Assembly (NCBI RefSeq): GCF_014204515.1
Contig: NZ_JACHLI010000008.1
Location: 124,001-188,000 of the forward strand
Length of the DNA: 64,000 bases
Source: Pseudomonas nitroreducens
Lineage (GTDB): Bacteria; Pseudomonadota; Gammaproteobacteria; Pseudomonadales; Pseudomonadaceae
Reading direction: 5' to 3'
Positions within the stretch are counted from its first letter, which is position 1; the number at the start of each line of letters is the position of its first letter. Position numbers and translations under genes: made by a program. Under the pieces are notes generated by a model. It was not told where the DNA came from and ran no database searches. It was given only the letters and a program-made list of their open reading frames with translations. Positions 7,246 to 19,977 of this stretch are shown one piece after another.

Positions 7246-8766
7246 TCAGCGCGCGGCGTTGCGCTGCGTCGTGCGCTCGAAGAGGATCGCCTGCACCTCG
7301 CCACCCGCATGCTGCGCCACCCGCCGCCAAGTGGCCGGCACGTCGGGAATCTCCTGGTCGTTATAGCGGCTCATCACCAGCCACACGCGCCCATCATCCC
7401 GCGGCAGGTCCGCCAGGCGATCGACGAAGGCGTGCTGACGGTCGTCGATCAGCGAGCCGAAGCCGTAGCGCCCCGGCCGCCCCGAGCTGCCATCCGCCGC
7501 CGGCGCGGTGTACAGCAGCGGCTCCTGCCCGGTGCGGTTGTAGTAGCGGAAGGTCAGGTACCAGAGGATATCGTCCACCACCACCCGATCGCCGGCGCGG
7601 TAATGGGCGTTGACGAAATTCGCCATGCCGTCGAACTGCTCGTCCGGGTCGACCGCGATGGCCCGCTCGACCCCGATGCTTTGCAAGCCCAGCAGCGTGA
7701 CCAACAGCAACGCCCCCAGCGCCCGCCGCTCCTCCAGCAGGCGATCCAGCGCCAGCGCCAGCAGCAGCGGCAAGGCCAGGGCGAAGGCGGTGAGATAGCG
7801 CTCGACGAACACCGGGGAAATGAACGACACGCCGTACAGCAACAGCAGCGGCAGGCCGCTATACAGCGCCAGCAGCAGGCCGCCGTGCTGGCGGCTGCGA
7901 TCTGCGCGCAGCACCAGCCCAGCCGCCGCAACCAGTAGCAGCGGCAGGCCCAGCAGCACCGGCCAGGGCAAATCGTTGCCATCGGACTGCGCCAGCCACT
8001 GCCAGAGCATCGACGGCAGCGAGCGCGCATCCACCGGCGGCTGCCAGCCGACATCGCCACCGGCTTCGAGCACCGCCATGTGGCGGATCAGCTGCAGCAG
8101 CCCCGGCAACCAGGGCAGGAACAGCACGGCGATGGCCAGGTTGGCCAGCCACCAGTCGCGGCGCCACAGCGGGCGGCTGGGCAGTGTCGCCAGCCAGAGC
8201 CACTGCACCAGGGCGCCGAACAGGCTGAAATAGTGGGTATAGAAGGCTGCCGTCATCAGCCCGAGGTAGGCCAGCAGATACCGTCGCCGCCCCGTCTCCA
8301 GCCAGTAGAGCAAGGCCAGGGTCGCCGCCAGCAGCCAGCAACCGAGCAGCGAGTACATGCGCACTTCCTGGCTGTAGCGCACCGCCGTGGGCAGCAGCGC
8401 CAGCAACAGCACGGCGAGCAGGGTGGCCCGTGGCGAAGCGAGGCGCCACACCAGCCAGCCGCCGAGGAATACCGCGAGCGTACCGAACACCGCGCTGAAC
8501 GAGCGCAGCGCGAGAACGCCCTCGCCCACTCCCTGGACCCACAGGTGCAGGAGCAGGAAGTACAGCGGCGGGTGCACGTCCCGGGCCGCATGCTGCCAGA
8601 GCTGCCACGGCGAATAGCGGGCGAGGAACAGGCTGGAGGTCTCGTCACCCCACAGCACAGCATCGGCCAGGCCATACAGGCGCAGGCACAGGGCGAGCGC
8701 CAGCAGCGGCAGGAACCACCACTGGCGCAACAGGGCAGGCAGATTCGGCGACTCGCGGGACAGCAT
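7246..8766 (-). CDS. Membrane glycosyltransferase, GT39/ArnT-like (PMT_2 superfamily)
   Basis: This 506-residue integral membrane protein has about ten hydrophobic segments. Near the N terminus it carries GDETSSLFLARYSPWQLW, followed by ARDVHPPLYFLLLHLW. The acidic first-loop residues and DxHPPLYF are typical of PMT_2/GT-C polyprenyl-phosphate-sugar transferases. The C-terminal about 150 residues are soluble. The likely role is transfer of a sugar from a lipid carrier in the periplasm; substrate and acceptor are unknown. The ATG at 8766 with GAGG 5 bases upstream is preferred over the adjacent GTG at 8769. It lies downstream of lhr on the same strand, 56 bp away. Confidence 0.8.
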   Translation of the reverse strand: MLSRESPNLPALLRQWWFLPLLALALCLRLYGLADAVLWGDETSSLFLARYSPWQLWQHAARDVHPPLYFLLLHLWVQGVGEGVLALRSFSAVFGTLAVFLGGWLVWRLASPRATLLAVLLLALLPTAVRYSQEVRMYSLLGCWLLAATLALLYWLETGRRRYLLAYLGLMTAAFYTHYFSLFGALVQWLWLATLPSRPLWRRDWWLANLAIAVLFLPWLPGLLQLIRHMAVLEAGGDVGWQPPVDARSLPSMLWQWLAQSDGNDLPWPVLLGLPLLLVAAAGLVLRADRSRQHGGLLLALYSGLPLLLLYGVSFISPVFVERYLTAFALALPLLLALALDRLLEERRALGALLLVTLLGLQSIGVERAIAVDPDEQFDGMANFVNAHYRAGDRVVVDDILWYLTFRYYNRTGQEPLLYTAPAADGSSGRPGRYGFGSLIDDRQHAFVDRLADLPRDDGRVWLVMSRYNDQEIPDVPATWRRVAQHAGGEVQAILFERTTQRNAAR

Positions 8767-8822
8767 CACACCCTCGCAGGACAGCGTTGCGTGCCGCAGA
8801 GTGTAAGCCAGCCTTGAGCGGA

Positions 8823-13139
<4,317 letters not shown>

Positions 13140-13250
13140 GCCGACCAATATGGTGCTGCGCGAACGCCGTCACAAGGGCCGCTGATCGCGCCTCGCCGCG
13201 GGCCGCGCCAGCCGTTACGCTGCACTCCTCCAGCAGCGGACGGACAACCG

Positions 13251-13619
13251 ATGAGCGAGCGTGATCGCGATTACTACTGGCAACAGGTCAGGCAGCAGAA
13301 CCAGCAGAAGCCCCCCGAAGACCCGCAGCGGAATTGGCGGATGCTGGTGAAGCCATTGCTGTGGTTGCTCATCCCCCTGCTGATCCTCGCCGCTGGCACC
13401 GCCCTGTGGCGCCAGCCGACCAGCCAGCTGTGGCTGCACGAGCGCTGGGTAGTGCTGCAGGCGCGCCTGGGTCTCGCCCCTGCCGGCGTCGCCCCGGCGC
13501 CGCCGGCTTCGCCCTACAGCGACAGCCCGCGCAAGCTGGCGGAATGCATCAAGCCGGGGAATGTGATCGACGATGAAGTGCGCGCCTGCGTGAAAGGCTA
13601 TCGGCCCAGGACCTGGTGA
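13251..13619 (+). CDS. Small single-pass membrane protein of unknown function
   Basis: This 122-residue protein has a charged, Gln-rich N terminus (DYYWQQVRQQNQQ), one membrane helix (about 33-49, LVKPLLWLLIPLLILAAG) and a periplasmic tail. The tail carries a Pro/Ala-rich linker and two cysteines (AECIKPGNVIDDEVRACVKG) that could form a disulfide. I do not recognise a family. It is divergent from lhr (111 bp gap), and its ATG is a plausible start after CGGACAACCG. Confidence 0.65.
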   Translation: MSERDRDYYWQQVRQQNQQKPPEDPQRNWRMLVKPLLWLLIPLLILAAGTALWRQPTSQLWLHERWVVLQARLGLAPAGVAPAPPASPYSDSPRKLAECIKPGNVIDDEVRACVKGYRPRTW

Positions 13620-13912
13620 CGGAACCGGCACTGTCAACTCCTGGCGGAAGCCTTGGAGGGCGGCGAAGCTCCGCCTCTCGGCAGCGGGACAGGAGGCCGC
13701 CGGGCAGGCCTGAACAGCGCAGAAGAGCCGCTCCGCACACGCGCACAATCCGCTGAGCGGGCACGAAACCGCAGCACCTCCCGACACGCCCATCCAATAC
13801 GCCTGCCGCACATCTGTCCGATATTCCGAAGCCAATGACCGGCAGCGGCCAGGCGCCGCTCCTAGACTGGCTCCATTCCCGCCAGCCGCCGGAACCACCC
13901 GCGGAGGACAAG
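13620..13912. other. Intergenic region without a supported gene
   Basis: I see no convincing gene here. A 61-codon open frame at 13653-13838 has unusual composition (Arg/Ser/Thr-rich), no ribosome site and no family features. The last 20 bases carry the ribosome site (GCGGAGGA) of the XapX gene. Confidence 0.4.
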
Positions 13913-14074
13913 ATGAATTACCTGCTTTCCCTGGCCATCGGCATCGCCGTGGGCCTCGCCTACCACTTCCTCGACTTCCGCTCACCGGCGCCGCCGCTGG
14001 TGGCGCTGGTCGGCCTGCTGGGCATGCAGATCGGCGAGAACGCCCTGCCGCTGCTGACCCGTTGGCTGCACTGA
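13913..14074 (+). CDS. XapX domain (DUF1427) small membrane protein
   Basis: The product has 53 residues with two hydrophobic helices (about 3-18 and 26-40). The pattern MNYLLSLAIGIAVGLAYHFL, then RSPAPPLVALVGLLGMQIGE, is characteristic of XapX family proteins. These short inner-membrane proteins have no established biochemical role and are often encoded beside hydrolases or oxidoreductases. A strong GGAGGA site precedes the ATG. It is followed after 33 bp by the MDR oxidoreductase gene and is probably cotranscribed with it. Confidence 0.85.
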   Translation: MNYLLSLAIGIAVGLAYHFLDFRSPAPPLVALVGLLGMQIGENALPLLTRWLH

Positions 14075-14107
14075 TCACCTCTCCCACTTCTGCCAAGGAC
14101 CCGTGCC

Positions 14108-15064
14108 ATGAAAGCCCTGCAATTCGACCGCACCGGCGACCTCGCCGCCCTGCGCTTCACCGAGATCGCCGATCCGCTGCCCGCCGCCGACGAAGTGCTG
14201 GTGGAAGTCCATGCCGCCGGCCTGAACCCCAGCGACGTGAAGAACGTCCTCGGCCGCTTCCCCTACACCACCCTGCCCCGCGTGCCCGGTCGCGATTTCG
14301 CCGGCACGGTGGTCAAGGGTCCTGCCGAGCTGCTGGGCAGATCCGTCTGGGGGACCGGCAAAGGCCTGGGCTTCACCCGCGACGGCAGCCATGCCCAGCT
14401 GATGAGCGTGCCGGTGGGAGGCGTGGCGCTGATGCCCGAGCGCCTGAGCTTCGCCCAGGCCGCCAGCTGTGGCGTGCCCTTCACCACCGCCTGGGACGCG
14501 CTGGAGCGCAGCCAGGTGGGTACCGGCACCCGCCTGCTGGTGATCGGCTCCGGCGCCGTCGGCGCGGCGGCGATTTCCCTGGCCAAGGCCCGTGGCGCCC
14601 AGGTGCTGGGCGCGGTGCGTCGCGCCGAATCGCAGGTCGAACTGCAGGCCCAGGGCGTGCCGAGCATCCTGCTGGGCAGCGCCGAAACCCTGGCGGCGCA
14701 AGTGGAGGAACATTTTGCCGGCGGCGCCGAGGTGATCTTCGACACCACCGGATTCTGGCTGCCGGCGGCGGTGGCGGCCCTGGCCACCTTCGGCCGCATC
14801 GCCATCATCGCCGCGCCGGTGGACGGCCACGTGCAGCTACCGGCCCTGGCGCTGTACCGCCGTGGCGGTTCGGTGGTGGGGGTGAACTCGCTGCTGTACG
14901 ACACCATTGCCTGCGCCGCCATGCTGCGCCAGTTCGGCCAGTGGTTCGACGACGGCAGGCTGCCGCTGCCGACCGGCCTGCGTGAAGTACCGCTGAGCGA
15001 AGGGGTGCAGCGCTATCACGAGATCAACGAGGGCAGCAGCGAGAAGATCATTCTCGTGCCCTGA
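14108..15064 (+). CDS. Quinone oxidoreductase-like MDR-family dehydrogenase
   Basis: This 318-residue protein is a medium-chain dehydrogenase/reductase. The N-terminal catalytic fold includes AAGLNPSDVKNVLGRFP and RVPGRDFAGTVVKG. The NAD(P) Rossmann fold (about 115-260) includes LLVIGSGAVGAAAISLAKARGAQV. The structural-zinc cysteines and the catalytic Cys/His pair of zinc alcohol dehydrogenases are absent, so it belongs to the zinc-independent quinone-reductase-like branch. The substrate is unknown. It lies in a probable two-gene unit with the XapX protein. Confidence 0.85.
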   Translation: MKALQFDRTGDLAALRFTEIADPLPAADEVLVEVHAAGLNPSDVKNVLGRFPYTTLPRVPGRDFAGTVVKGPAELLGRSVWGTGKGLGFTRDGSHAQLMSVPVGGVALMPERLSFAQAASCGVPFTTAWDALERSQVGTGTRLLVIGSGAVGAAAISLAKARGAQVLGAVRRAESQVELQAQGVPSILLGSAETLAAQVEEHFAGGAEVIFDTTGFWLPAAVAALATFGRIAIIAAPVDGHVQLPALALYRRGGSVVGVNSLLYDTIACAAMLRQFGQWFDDGRLPLPTGLREVPLSEGVQRYHEINEGSSEKIILVP

Positions 15065-15405
15065 GGGTGATTTCCGGGGACTGAAGAGCCCCTCACCCCA
15101 GCCCTCTCCCCGAGGGAGAGGGAGCTGTCCGCAGTTGGCCGGGGAGCTTTTCATCATCCTGAGGCCACTGAGAACTTGCTTTGCCGAACGCCGAACTCCA
15201 GCTATCGCGACAATCTGCCCCCTCCCCCAAATGGAGAGGGAGTCGTCCGTAGCAGGACGACATGAGCGCCATCAACCTTGAACCGCTGGAAGTGCTGCCG
15301 GCGAGCACTGAGCCCAATCCATCACACCGATCAGCCCCCTCTCCCCCCGGGAGAGGGTTGGGGTGAGGGCGATGCCCCACACCAACGGCAGGGCGAGACC
15401 TCGAT
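15065..15405. repeat. Intergenic repeat cluster with CCCTCACCCCAGCCCTCTCCC-type inverted repeats
   Basis: Between the MDR gene and the convergent TenA-like gene lie palindromic elements of the type CCCTCACCCCAGCCCTCTCC followed by GGGAGAGGG. One is at 15089-15122 (forward), one is a degenerate hairpin near 15218-15245, and one is at 15335-15369 (reverse). The outer copies face each other, like a REPIN. No gene is seen in the interval. Related elements lie at 31595 and at 61234-61386. Confidence 0.7.
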
Positions 15406-16194
15406 CTACCCCACCACCTGCATCGGCCCCCGCCGCGCGCCGCCCTGCGCCTGCTCCAGCGCCAGGCAGTGGTCGAGGAACATGCGCATGTAGCCGTAGC
15501 TCTTGCAGATCGCCTCGCGCAGGGCCAGCACCCGTGGCACCGGCAGTTGCGGGCCGCAGAGGGTGCAGATGATCTCCAGGGCTTCCCAGGGGTGATCGTC
15601 GTCGTAGCGGGCGTGCATCTTCAGCCAGCGCATGGCGTCCTTGCGGGTGCCGGCCGGCAGGGTGCGTTCGTAGGTGTCGGTGGAGCAGACCAACGCCGAC
15701 CAGTCGCCGGTGGCGCCTTCGATGGCGTAGTTGGTCGCCGCCATGGCCAGCGCCAGTTCCTCGGTGGCGCAGCTGTGCCAGCACCAGTGGCCCAGGGCAT
15801 GCAGTTCGGCGGGCACCAGTTGGGCCTTGAGCTCAGCCAGGGTCACGCCATAGGCCGCGGCCCAGCGGACCCAGTAGTCGGCGTGGTTGAGCTCGACGCG
15901 GATGTTGCGCATCAGCCAGCGCCGCGCCATGTCTTCACCGGGGCTGCGACCGAAGCGGGTCTTGAGCAGATTGTGGGACATGTACAGGGGGAACTGCTCG
16001 ACCACCTGCCAGCCGCCGATGAGGAAGGCGCGCATCGTCTGGCGACTCAGCTGGCCGTCGCGCATTCGCCCGTAGAGCGGATGCCCGACCACCGCCAGGC
16101 GGCTGGTCTCGCACTCCTGCACCAGGCGCTGCGCCCAGTGCGGGTAACTGGAAAGCTCCTTGAGCGGCCCACTGCGAACAAAGCTGTCGTTCAT
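15406..16194 (-). CDS. TenA/PqqC-like (heme-oxygenase fold) protein
   Basis: This 262-residue, mostly helical protein resembles TenA_THI-4/PqqC-like members of the heme-oxygenase-fold superfamily. Visible features are HPLYGRMRDGQLSRQTMRAFLIGGWQVVEQFPLYM, RNIRVELNHADYWVRWAAAYG, the ATEELALAMAATNYAIEGATG segment with a conserved Glu pair, and KMHARYDDDHPWEALEII. The Glu/His pattern (E..H and ExxH-type motifs) would fit a diiron redox enzyme of the CADD/PqqC-like group rather than thiaminase, but this is inference. The start at 16194 (MNDSFVRSG) has GGAG 8 bases upstream; an in-frame upstream start at 16221 lacks a site. No thiamine genes are nearby. Confidence 0.7.
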   Translation of the reverse strand: MNDSFVRSGPLKELSSYPHWAQRLVQECETSRLAVVGHPLYGRMRDGQLSRQTMRAFLIGGWQVVEQFPLYMSHNLLKTRFGRSPGEDMARRWLMRNIRVELNHADYWVRWAAAYGVTLAELKAQLVPAELHALGHWCWHSCATEELALAMAATNYAIEGATGDWSALVCSTDTYERTLPAGTRKDAMRWLKMHARYDDDHPWEALEIICTLCGPQLPVPRVLALREAICKSYGYMRMFLDHCLALEQAQGGARRGPMQVVG

Positions 16195-16270
16195 CCTGGA
16201 CTCCGTTGCTGGTCGATCCATGCAAGCACCGGTAACTCTGGGCTCAGGTTAGACCCGTCCTGGCCCGCCG

Positions 16271-18730
16271 TCACCGTCCGGAGGTTGTGTCCGCCCCAAC
16301 GGTCGCGAAAGCCGCCTCGCGCAGGAAATTCCGGTTGAACGGTTGCGGCCGCGCCAGGCCGTAGCCCTGGGCATAGTCGATGCCGATCTCGCGCAGCACT
16401 TCGAGGATTTCCTGGCTCTCGACGAACTCCGCCACGGTGCGCTTGCCCATCACGTGGCCGATCTGGTTGATCACCTGGACCATGGCGCGGTCGATGGGGT
16501 CCTCGAGCATGTCCTTGATGAAGCTGCCGTCGATCTTCAGGTAGTCCACCGGCAGGTGCTTGAGGTAGACGAAGGACGACATGCCGGCGCAGAAATCGTC
16601 CAGGGAGAAGCGGTAGCCCAGCGCCTTGAGTTCCTGGATGAAGCGCGTGGCGTTGACCAGGTTGGCGATGGCGCTGGTTTCGGTGATCTCGAAGCACACG
16701 CTGGCCGGCTCGATGCCGTAGCGCGGCTGCACCTCGCGGAGGAAGTCGAGGAAGGTGTCGTCGCCGATGGTCGCACCGGAGAGGTTGATGGCGCAGGTGT
16801 GGATCGGTTCATAGCCGCCGTCGGCGCGGCGCATGGCGAGGGTCTCGAAGGCATGGGTAACCACCCAGCGATCGATTTCCGGCATCAGCCCGTAGCGTTC
16901 GGCAGCGGGAATGAAGTTGATCGGCGCCACCAGGCGCCCGCACTCGTCGTTCAGGCGCAGCAGCAGTTCGACATGGGCGCCTTCCATGGCACGTTCGTCG
17001 ACCGGGAAGATCGACTGCGCGTAGAGGCAGAAGCGCTGTTCCTCCAGGGCCAGGCGGATGCGCTGGACCCAGGCCATCTCGCCGACCCGGTTGGACAGCT
17101 CGGTGTCGTCCGGGCGGAACACCTGGGCGCGGTTGCGGCCCTTTTCCTTGGCCATGTAGCAGGCCATGTCGGCGCAGCGCAGCGCTTCCTCCACCGATAC
17201 CAGCAGCGCGGAAATATGCACCACGCCGATGCTCACGGTGATGTTGAAGCCGCGTCCTTCCCACATGAAATGCAGGGCCTGGACGGTCAGGCGGATGCGC
17301 TCGGCGATCTGCACCGCCAGGTCCGGTGGGCAGTTCTCCAGGAGGATGCCGAATTCGTCGCCGCCCAGCCGTGCCAGGGTGTCACCCTCGCGCAGGCACT
17401 GCTGCAGCACCGAGCAGACCTGGCGCAGCAATTCGTCGCCGGCGGCATGGCCGCAGGTGTCGTTGACCAGCTTGAACTGGTCCAGGTCCAGGTACATCAG
17501 CGAGTGCTGGCCCTGGGTATCCATCGAGCTTTCCAGCGCATGCTTCAAGCGGAATTCGAACTCGCGGCGGTTGGTCAGGCCGGTGAGCGCGTCGTGGGTC
17601 GCCTGCCAGGACAGGCTGGCCATGTACTGGCGCTCGCGGGTCATGTCGTGGAGCACCAGTACCACCCCGGCAACCCGTCCTTCGGCGTGGATCGGCGTGG
17701 CCACCAGGGTCACCGCCACGCTGGTGCCATCCAGGCGCTGGATCAGCTTGCTGGTCTCGCTGCCGCCCTCCACCTCGCCGCGCAGGATCTGTCCCACCAG
17801 CGGCAGGCCCTCCTCCTGGGAGGTCTCGTCGAGCACCCGCAGCAGCGAGCGCAACGGCAGGCCGACGGCCATGGAGTTGTCCCAGCCGATCAGGCGTTCG
17901 GCAGCCGGGTTGAAATAGGCGATGCACTCGTACTCGTCGAGGGTCACCACGCCGTCGCCGATGGCCGCCAGGGTGGTCTGCGCGCGCTCCTTCTCGGTGT
18001 CCAGGGCGCTTTCGAAGGCGCGTTGCTGGTGCAGCAGCTTGCGCGTGCGCCACACCGCCAGGAGGATCAGCGACAGGCCGATCAGCCCGTTGGCCACCAG
18101 CAGCACCCACATGAGCATCCGCGAGCCCTGGCCGAGGGCGGCGGAGAAGGCCATGGCGGCGGGCGTGACGCCGTCGTTGATGGCCTGGATGCGGCTGTCC
18201 CAGTAGCTGACGTCGCCGGCACGGACGTCATCGACGCGGATCTTCGCGTGCATCTCGTCGGCCAGCTGCTCGAGCTGGTCGAGGTAGGCGTCGCCGACGA
18301 TCCACTTCTTCACCGCTTCGTCGAAGTAGCTGTACTCGTGGAAGTAGCGGTACAGCCAGATCAGCGCTCCGACGTCGTCAGGGTGGTTGCCGCCCTGCAG
18401 CGCGCCGGCGCGGGCCAGCCCCAGGTCGGGCTCGGCCAGGTCGAGGGCGGCGCGGAAGGTACGGTCGCCCTGGGGAATGGCCATGGCCGTGCGGTAGCGC
18501 TCGTAGTCCTCGGCGTCGCGGCTCTGGCTGTAGATCCGCAGGTAGTGGATGGCGTCCTTCTGGCCCTTGGACCAGAGGCTTTCGCCGCCGACGTAGGCGC
18601 GCACTCCGGACAGGATGTACAGGCTGCCGCCGCCGATCAGCGCCTGCAGCAGTACCACGACCATGAATGGCCAGACCAGTTTCAGCAGGCGCGTGGTACG
18701 CCGGGTCGGCAACAGTCCCATTGCATCCAT
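16271..18730 (-). CDS. Membrane PAS-GGDEF-EAL cyclic-di-GMP enzyme
   Basis: The protein has about 819 residues. Two membrane helices (about 20-42 and 206-228) bracket a roughly 160-residue periplasmic sensor region. Then come a PAS domain (about 255-365, DEYECIAYFNPAAERLIGW), a GGDEF domain with intact GGDEF (456-460) and an inhibitory RxxD site (REGD) five residues before it, and an EAL domain. The EAL signature is VELLLR in place of EALLR. Other catalytic segments are present: FEITET, DDFCAGMSS and LKIDGSF. It could both make and degrade c-di-GMP; the ELL variant usually remains compatible with phosphodiesterase activity. The architecture resembles RbdA. The start at 18730 is a choice among a GTG (18775), this ATG and an ATG at 18721. 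Confidence 0.88.
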   Translation of the reverse strand: MDAMGLLPTRRTTRLLKLVWPFMVVVLLQALIGGGSLYILSGVRAYVGGESLWSKGQKDAIHYLRIYSQSRDAEDYERYRTAMAIPQGDRTFRAALDLAEPDLGLARAGALQGGNHPDDVGALIWLYRYFHEYSYFDEAVKKWIVGDAYLDQLEQLADEMHAKIRVDDVRAGDVSYWDSRIQAINDGVTPAAMAFSAALGQGSRMLMWVLLVANGLIGLSLILLAVWRTRKLLHQQRAFESALDTEKERAQTTLAAIGDGVVTLDEYECIAYFNPAAERLIGWDNSMAVGLPLRSLLRVLDETSQEEGLPLVGQILRGEVEGGSETSKLIQRLDGTSVAVTLVATPIHAEGRVAGVVLVLHDMTRERQYMASLSWQATHDALTGLTNRREFEFRLKHALESSMDTQGQHSLMYLDLDQFKLVNDTCGHAAGDELLRQVCSVLQQCLREGDTLARLGGDEFGILLENCPPDLAVQIAERIRLTVQALHFMWEGRGFNITVSIGVVHISALLVSVEEALRCADMACYMAKEKGRNRAQVFRPDDTELSNRVGEMAWVQRIRLALEEQRFCLYAQSIFPVDERAMEGAHVELLLRLNDECGRLVAPINFIPAAERYGLMPEIDRWVVTHAFETLAMRRADGGYEPIHTCAINLSGATIGDDTFLDFLREVQPRYGIEPASVCFEITETSAIANLVNATRFIQELKALGYRFSLDDFCAGMSSFVYLKHLPVDYLKIDGSFIKDMLEDPIDRAMVQVINQIGHVMGKRTVAEFVESQEILEVLREIGIDYAQGYGLARPQPFNRNFLREAAFATVGADTTSGR

Positions 18731-19077
18731 AACCGGTATCGGAATCCTTCTCAATGTCCCTGGCAGCCGTTCCACGTGGGGACTTCATCTGTCAGGCCAC
18801 CCCTTCTTAACTTCTAGCCGATCGCTGGAATTCCTCAAACCGCCGAGCATGACGCTTGGTCGGCTGGCGATGCGCCAGCCGGCAGAAAACGGCTAGCAAA
18901 GTGCCTGGATACACCTTTCGTCGGCATCCGTCGCGAGGGGCGCTCGCCGACCGTTAGTGGCCTTGCGACAGCAACGGCCATGTGCCATACCTGATGACGT
19001 CGTGCAAATTGCAACCAGACGGGATCAGCCCGATCGGCGCCGCCAGACAGGCGCCTCGGCACCTCAGGAAAACGGCC
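18731..19077. other. Intergenic region between divergent genes
   Basis: These 347 bases separate the divergent GGDEF-EAL and methyltransferase genes. I see no open frame of note, RNA gene or strong repeat. Promoters for both genes must lie here but none stands out. Confidence 0.4.
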
Positions 19078-19977
19078 ATGGATGAGCGTCCACCCCGCAA
19101 TCCCCCCTCGCATCCGCAAGCGCTCAGCGAAGCCATCGAGCAACTCGAACGGCAACTGCAACAGCTCAAGCAGGGCGATGCCGAGGTCGCGGCGCTGGTC
19201 GCTGCCGCCCTGCCGGCCAGCGAGCCGCCGCACGTGCTGCCCTTCCCCCGGCGGCGCGAACGGCCGATGGGCGAAGGCGCCGGCAACGCGGTGCTGATGG
19301 ACTATCTCTACGGCATCGACAGCACCCTGCGCTCGCTGCTGCCGGACGGCCCCACCGACCAGCTGTTCCGCTACGCCAGCTCCGCCCCGGCTTCCCGCGC
19401 ATTGCGCTCGCGACGGCAATTGCTCGCCCGCGAGATCGACCGCAGTTGCGAGCTGCTCAACGGCCACGCCCGCATCCTCTGCCTGGGCAGCGGCCACCTG
19501 CGCGAGGCCGAACTGGCGCGCTCGCTGCGCCACGGCCACTACCGCGACTTCATCGCCCTCGATGCCCAGGAGCAATCGCTGCGCACGGTGGAGTCCTGCT
19601 ATGCGGCGATGGGCATCCGCACCGAGCTGTGCAGCCTGGACGAGCTGTTCTACGGCCGTGCCGACCTCTGCCACTTCGACCTGATCTACTCCGCCGGCCT
19701 GTTCGAGGTGCTGGACGACCACGACGCCCGCGACCTGACGCGCAACCTGTTCGCCCGCCTGCTGCCCGGCGGGCGCCTGCTGATGGGCAACTTCCTGCCC
19801 GGCGTGCCGGAGATCAGCTACCTGGAGCGCCTGCTCGACTGGCGCCCGCACTACCGCAGCGACGCGGCGCTGCTCGACCTGCTGCTGGGGATTCCCTACA
19901 ACGACATCGGCGGCGCGCGGGTCTTCCACGACCTGGGCGATTGCGTGGGCTTCCTCGAAATCACCCGCTACGGCTGA
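19078..19977 (+). CDS. Class I SAM-dependent methyltransferase-like protein
   Basis: This 299-residue protein has a Gln/Glu-rich helical N terminus (EAIEQLERQLQQLKQGDAEV, about 17-40), probably a short coiled coil. It then has a Rossmann-type domain with motif I ARILCLGSGHLREAELAR, an acidic motif II (FIALDAQEQSLRTV), LIYSAGLFEVLDDHDARDLTRNL and LLPGGRLLMGNFLPG. These match class I methyltransferases. The substrate is unknown. An AGGA site precedes the ATG. The stop is directly adjacent to the stop of the convergent ABC gene (19977/19978), with no room for a terminator. Confidence 0.75.
   Translation: MDERPPRNPPSHPQALSEAIEQLERQLQQLKQGDAEVAALVAAALPASEPPHVLPFPRRRERPMGEGAGNAVLMDYLYGIDSTLRSLLPDGPTDQLFRYASSAPASRALRSRRQLLAREIDRSCELLNGHARILCLGSGHLREAELARSLRHGHYRDFIALDAQEQSLRTVESCYAAMGIRTELCSLDELFYGRADLCHFDLIYSAGLFEVLDDHDARDLTRNLFARLLPGGRLLMGNFLPGVPEISYLERLLDWRPHYRSDAALLDLLLGIPYNDIGGARVFHDLGDCVGFLEITRYG

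Noticed and set aside
13653..13838. A 61-codon open frame between the small membrane protein and XapX genes
   Set aside because: No ribosome site, atypical composition and no recognisable family.
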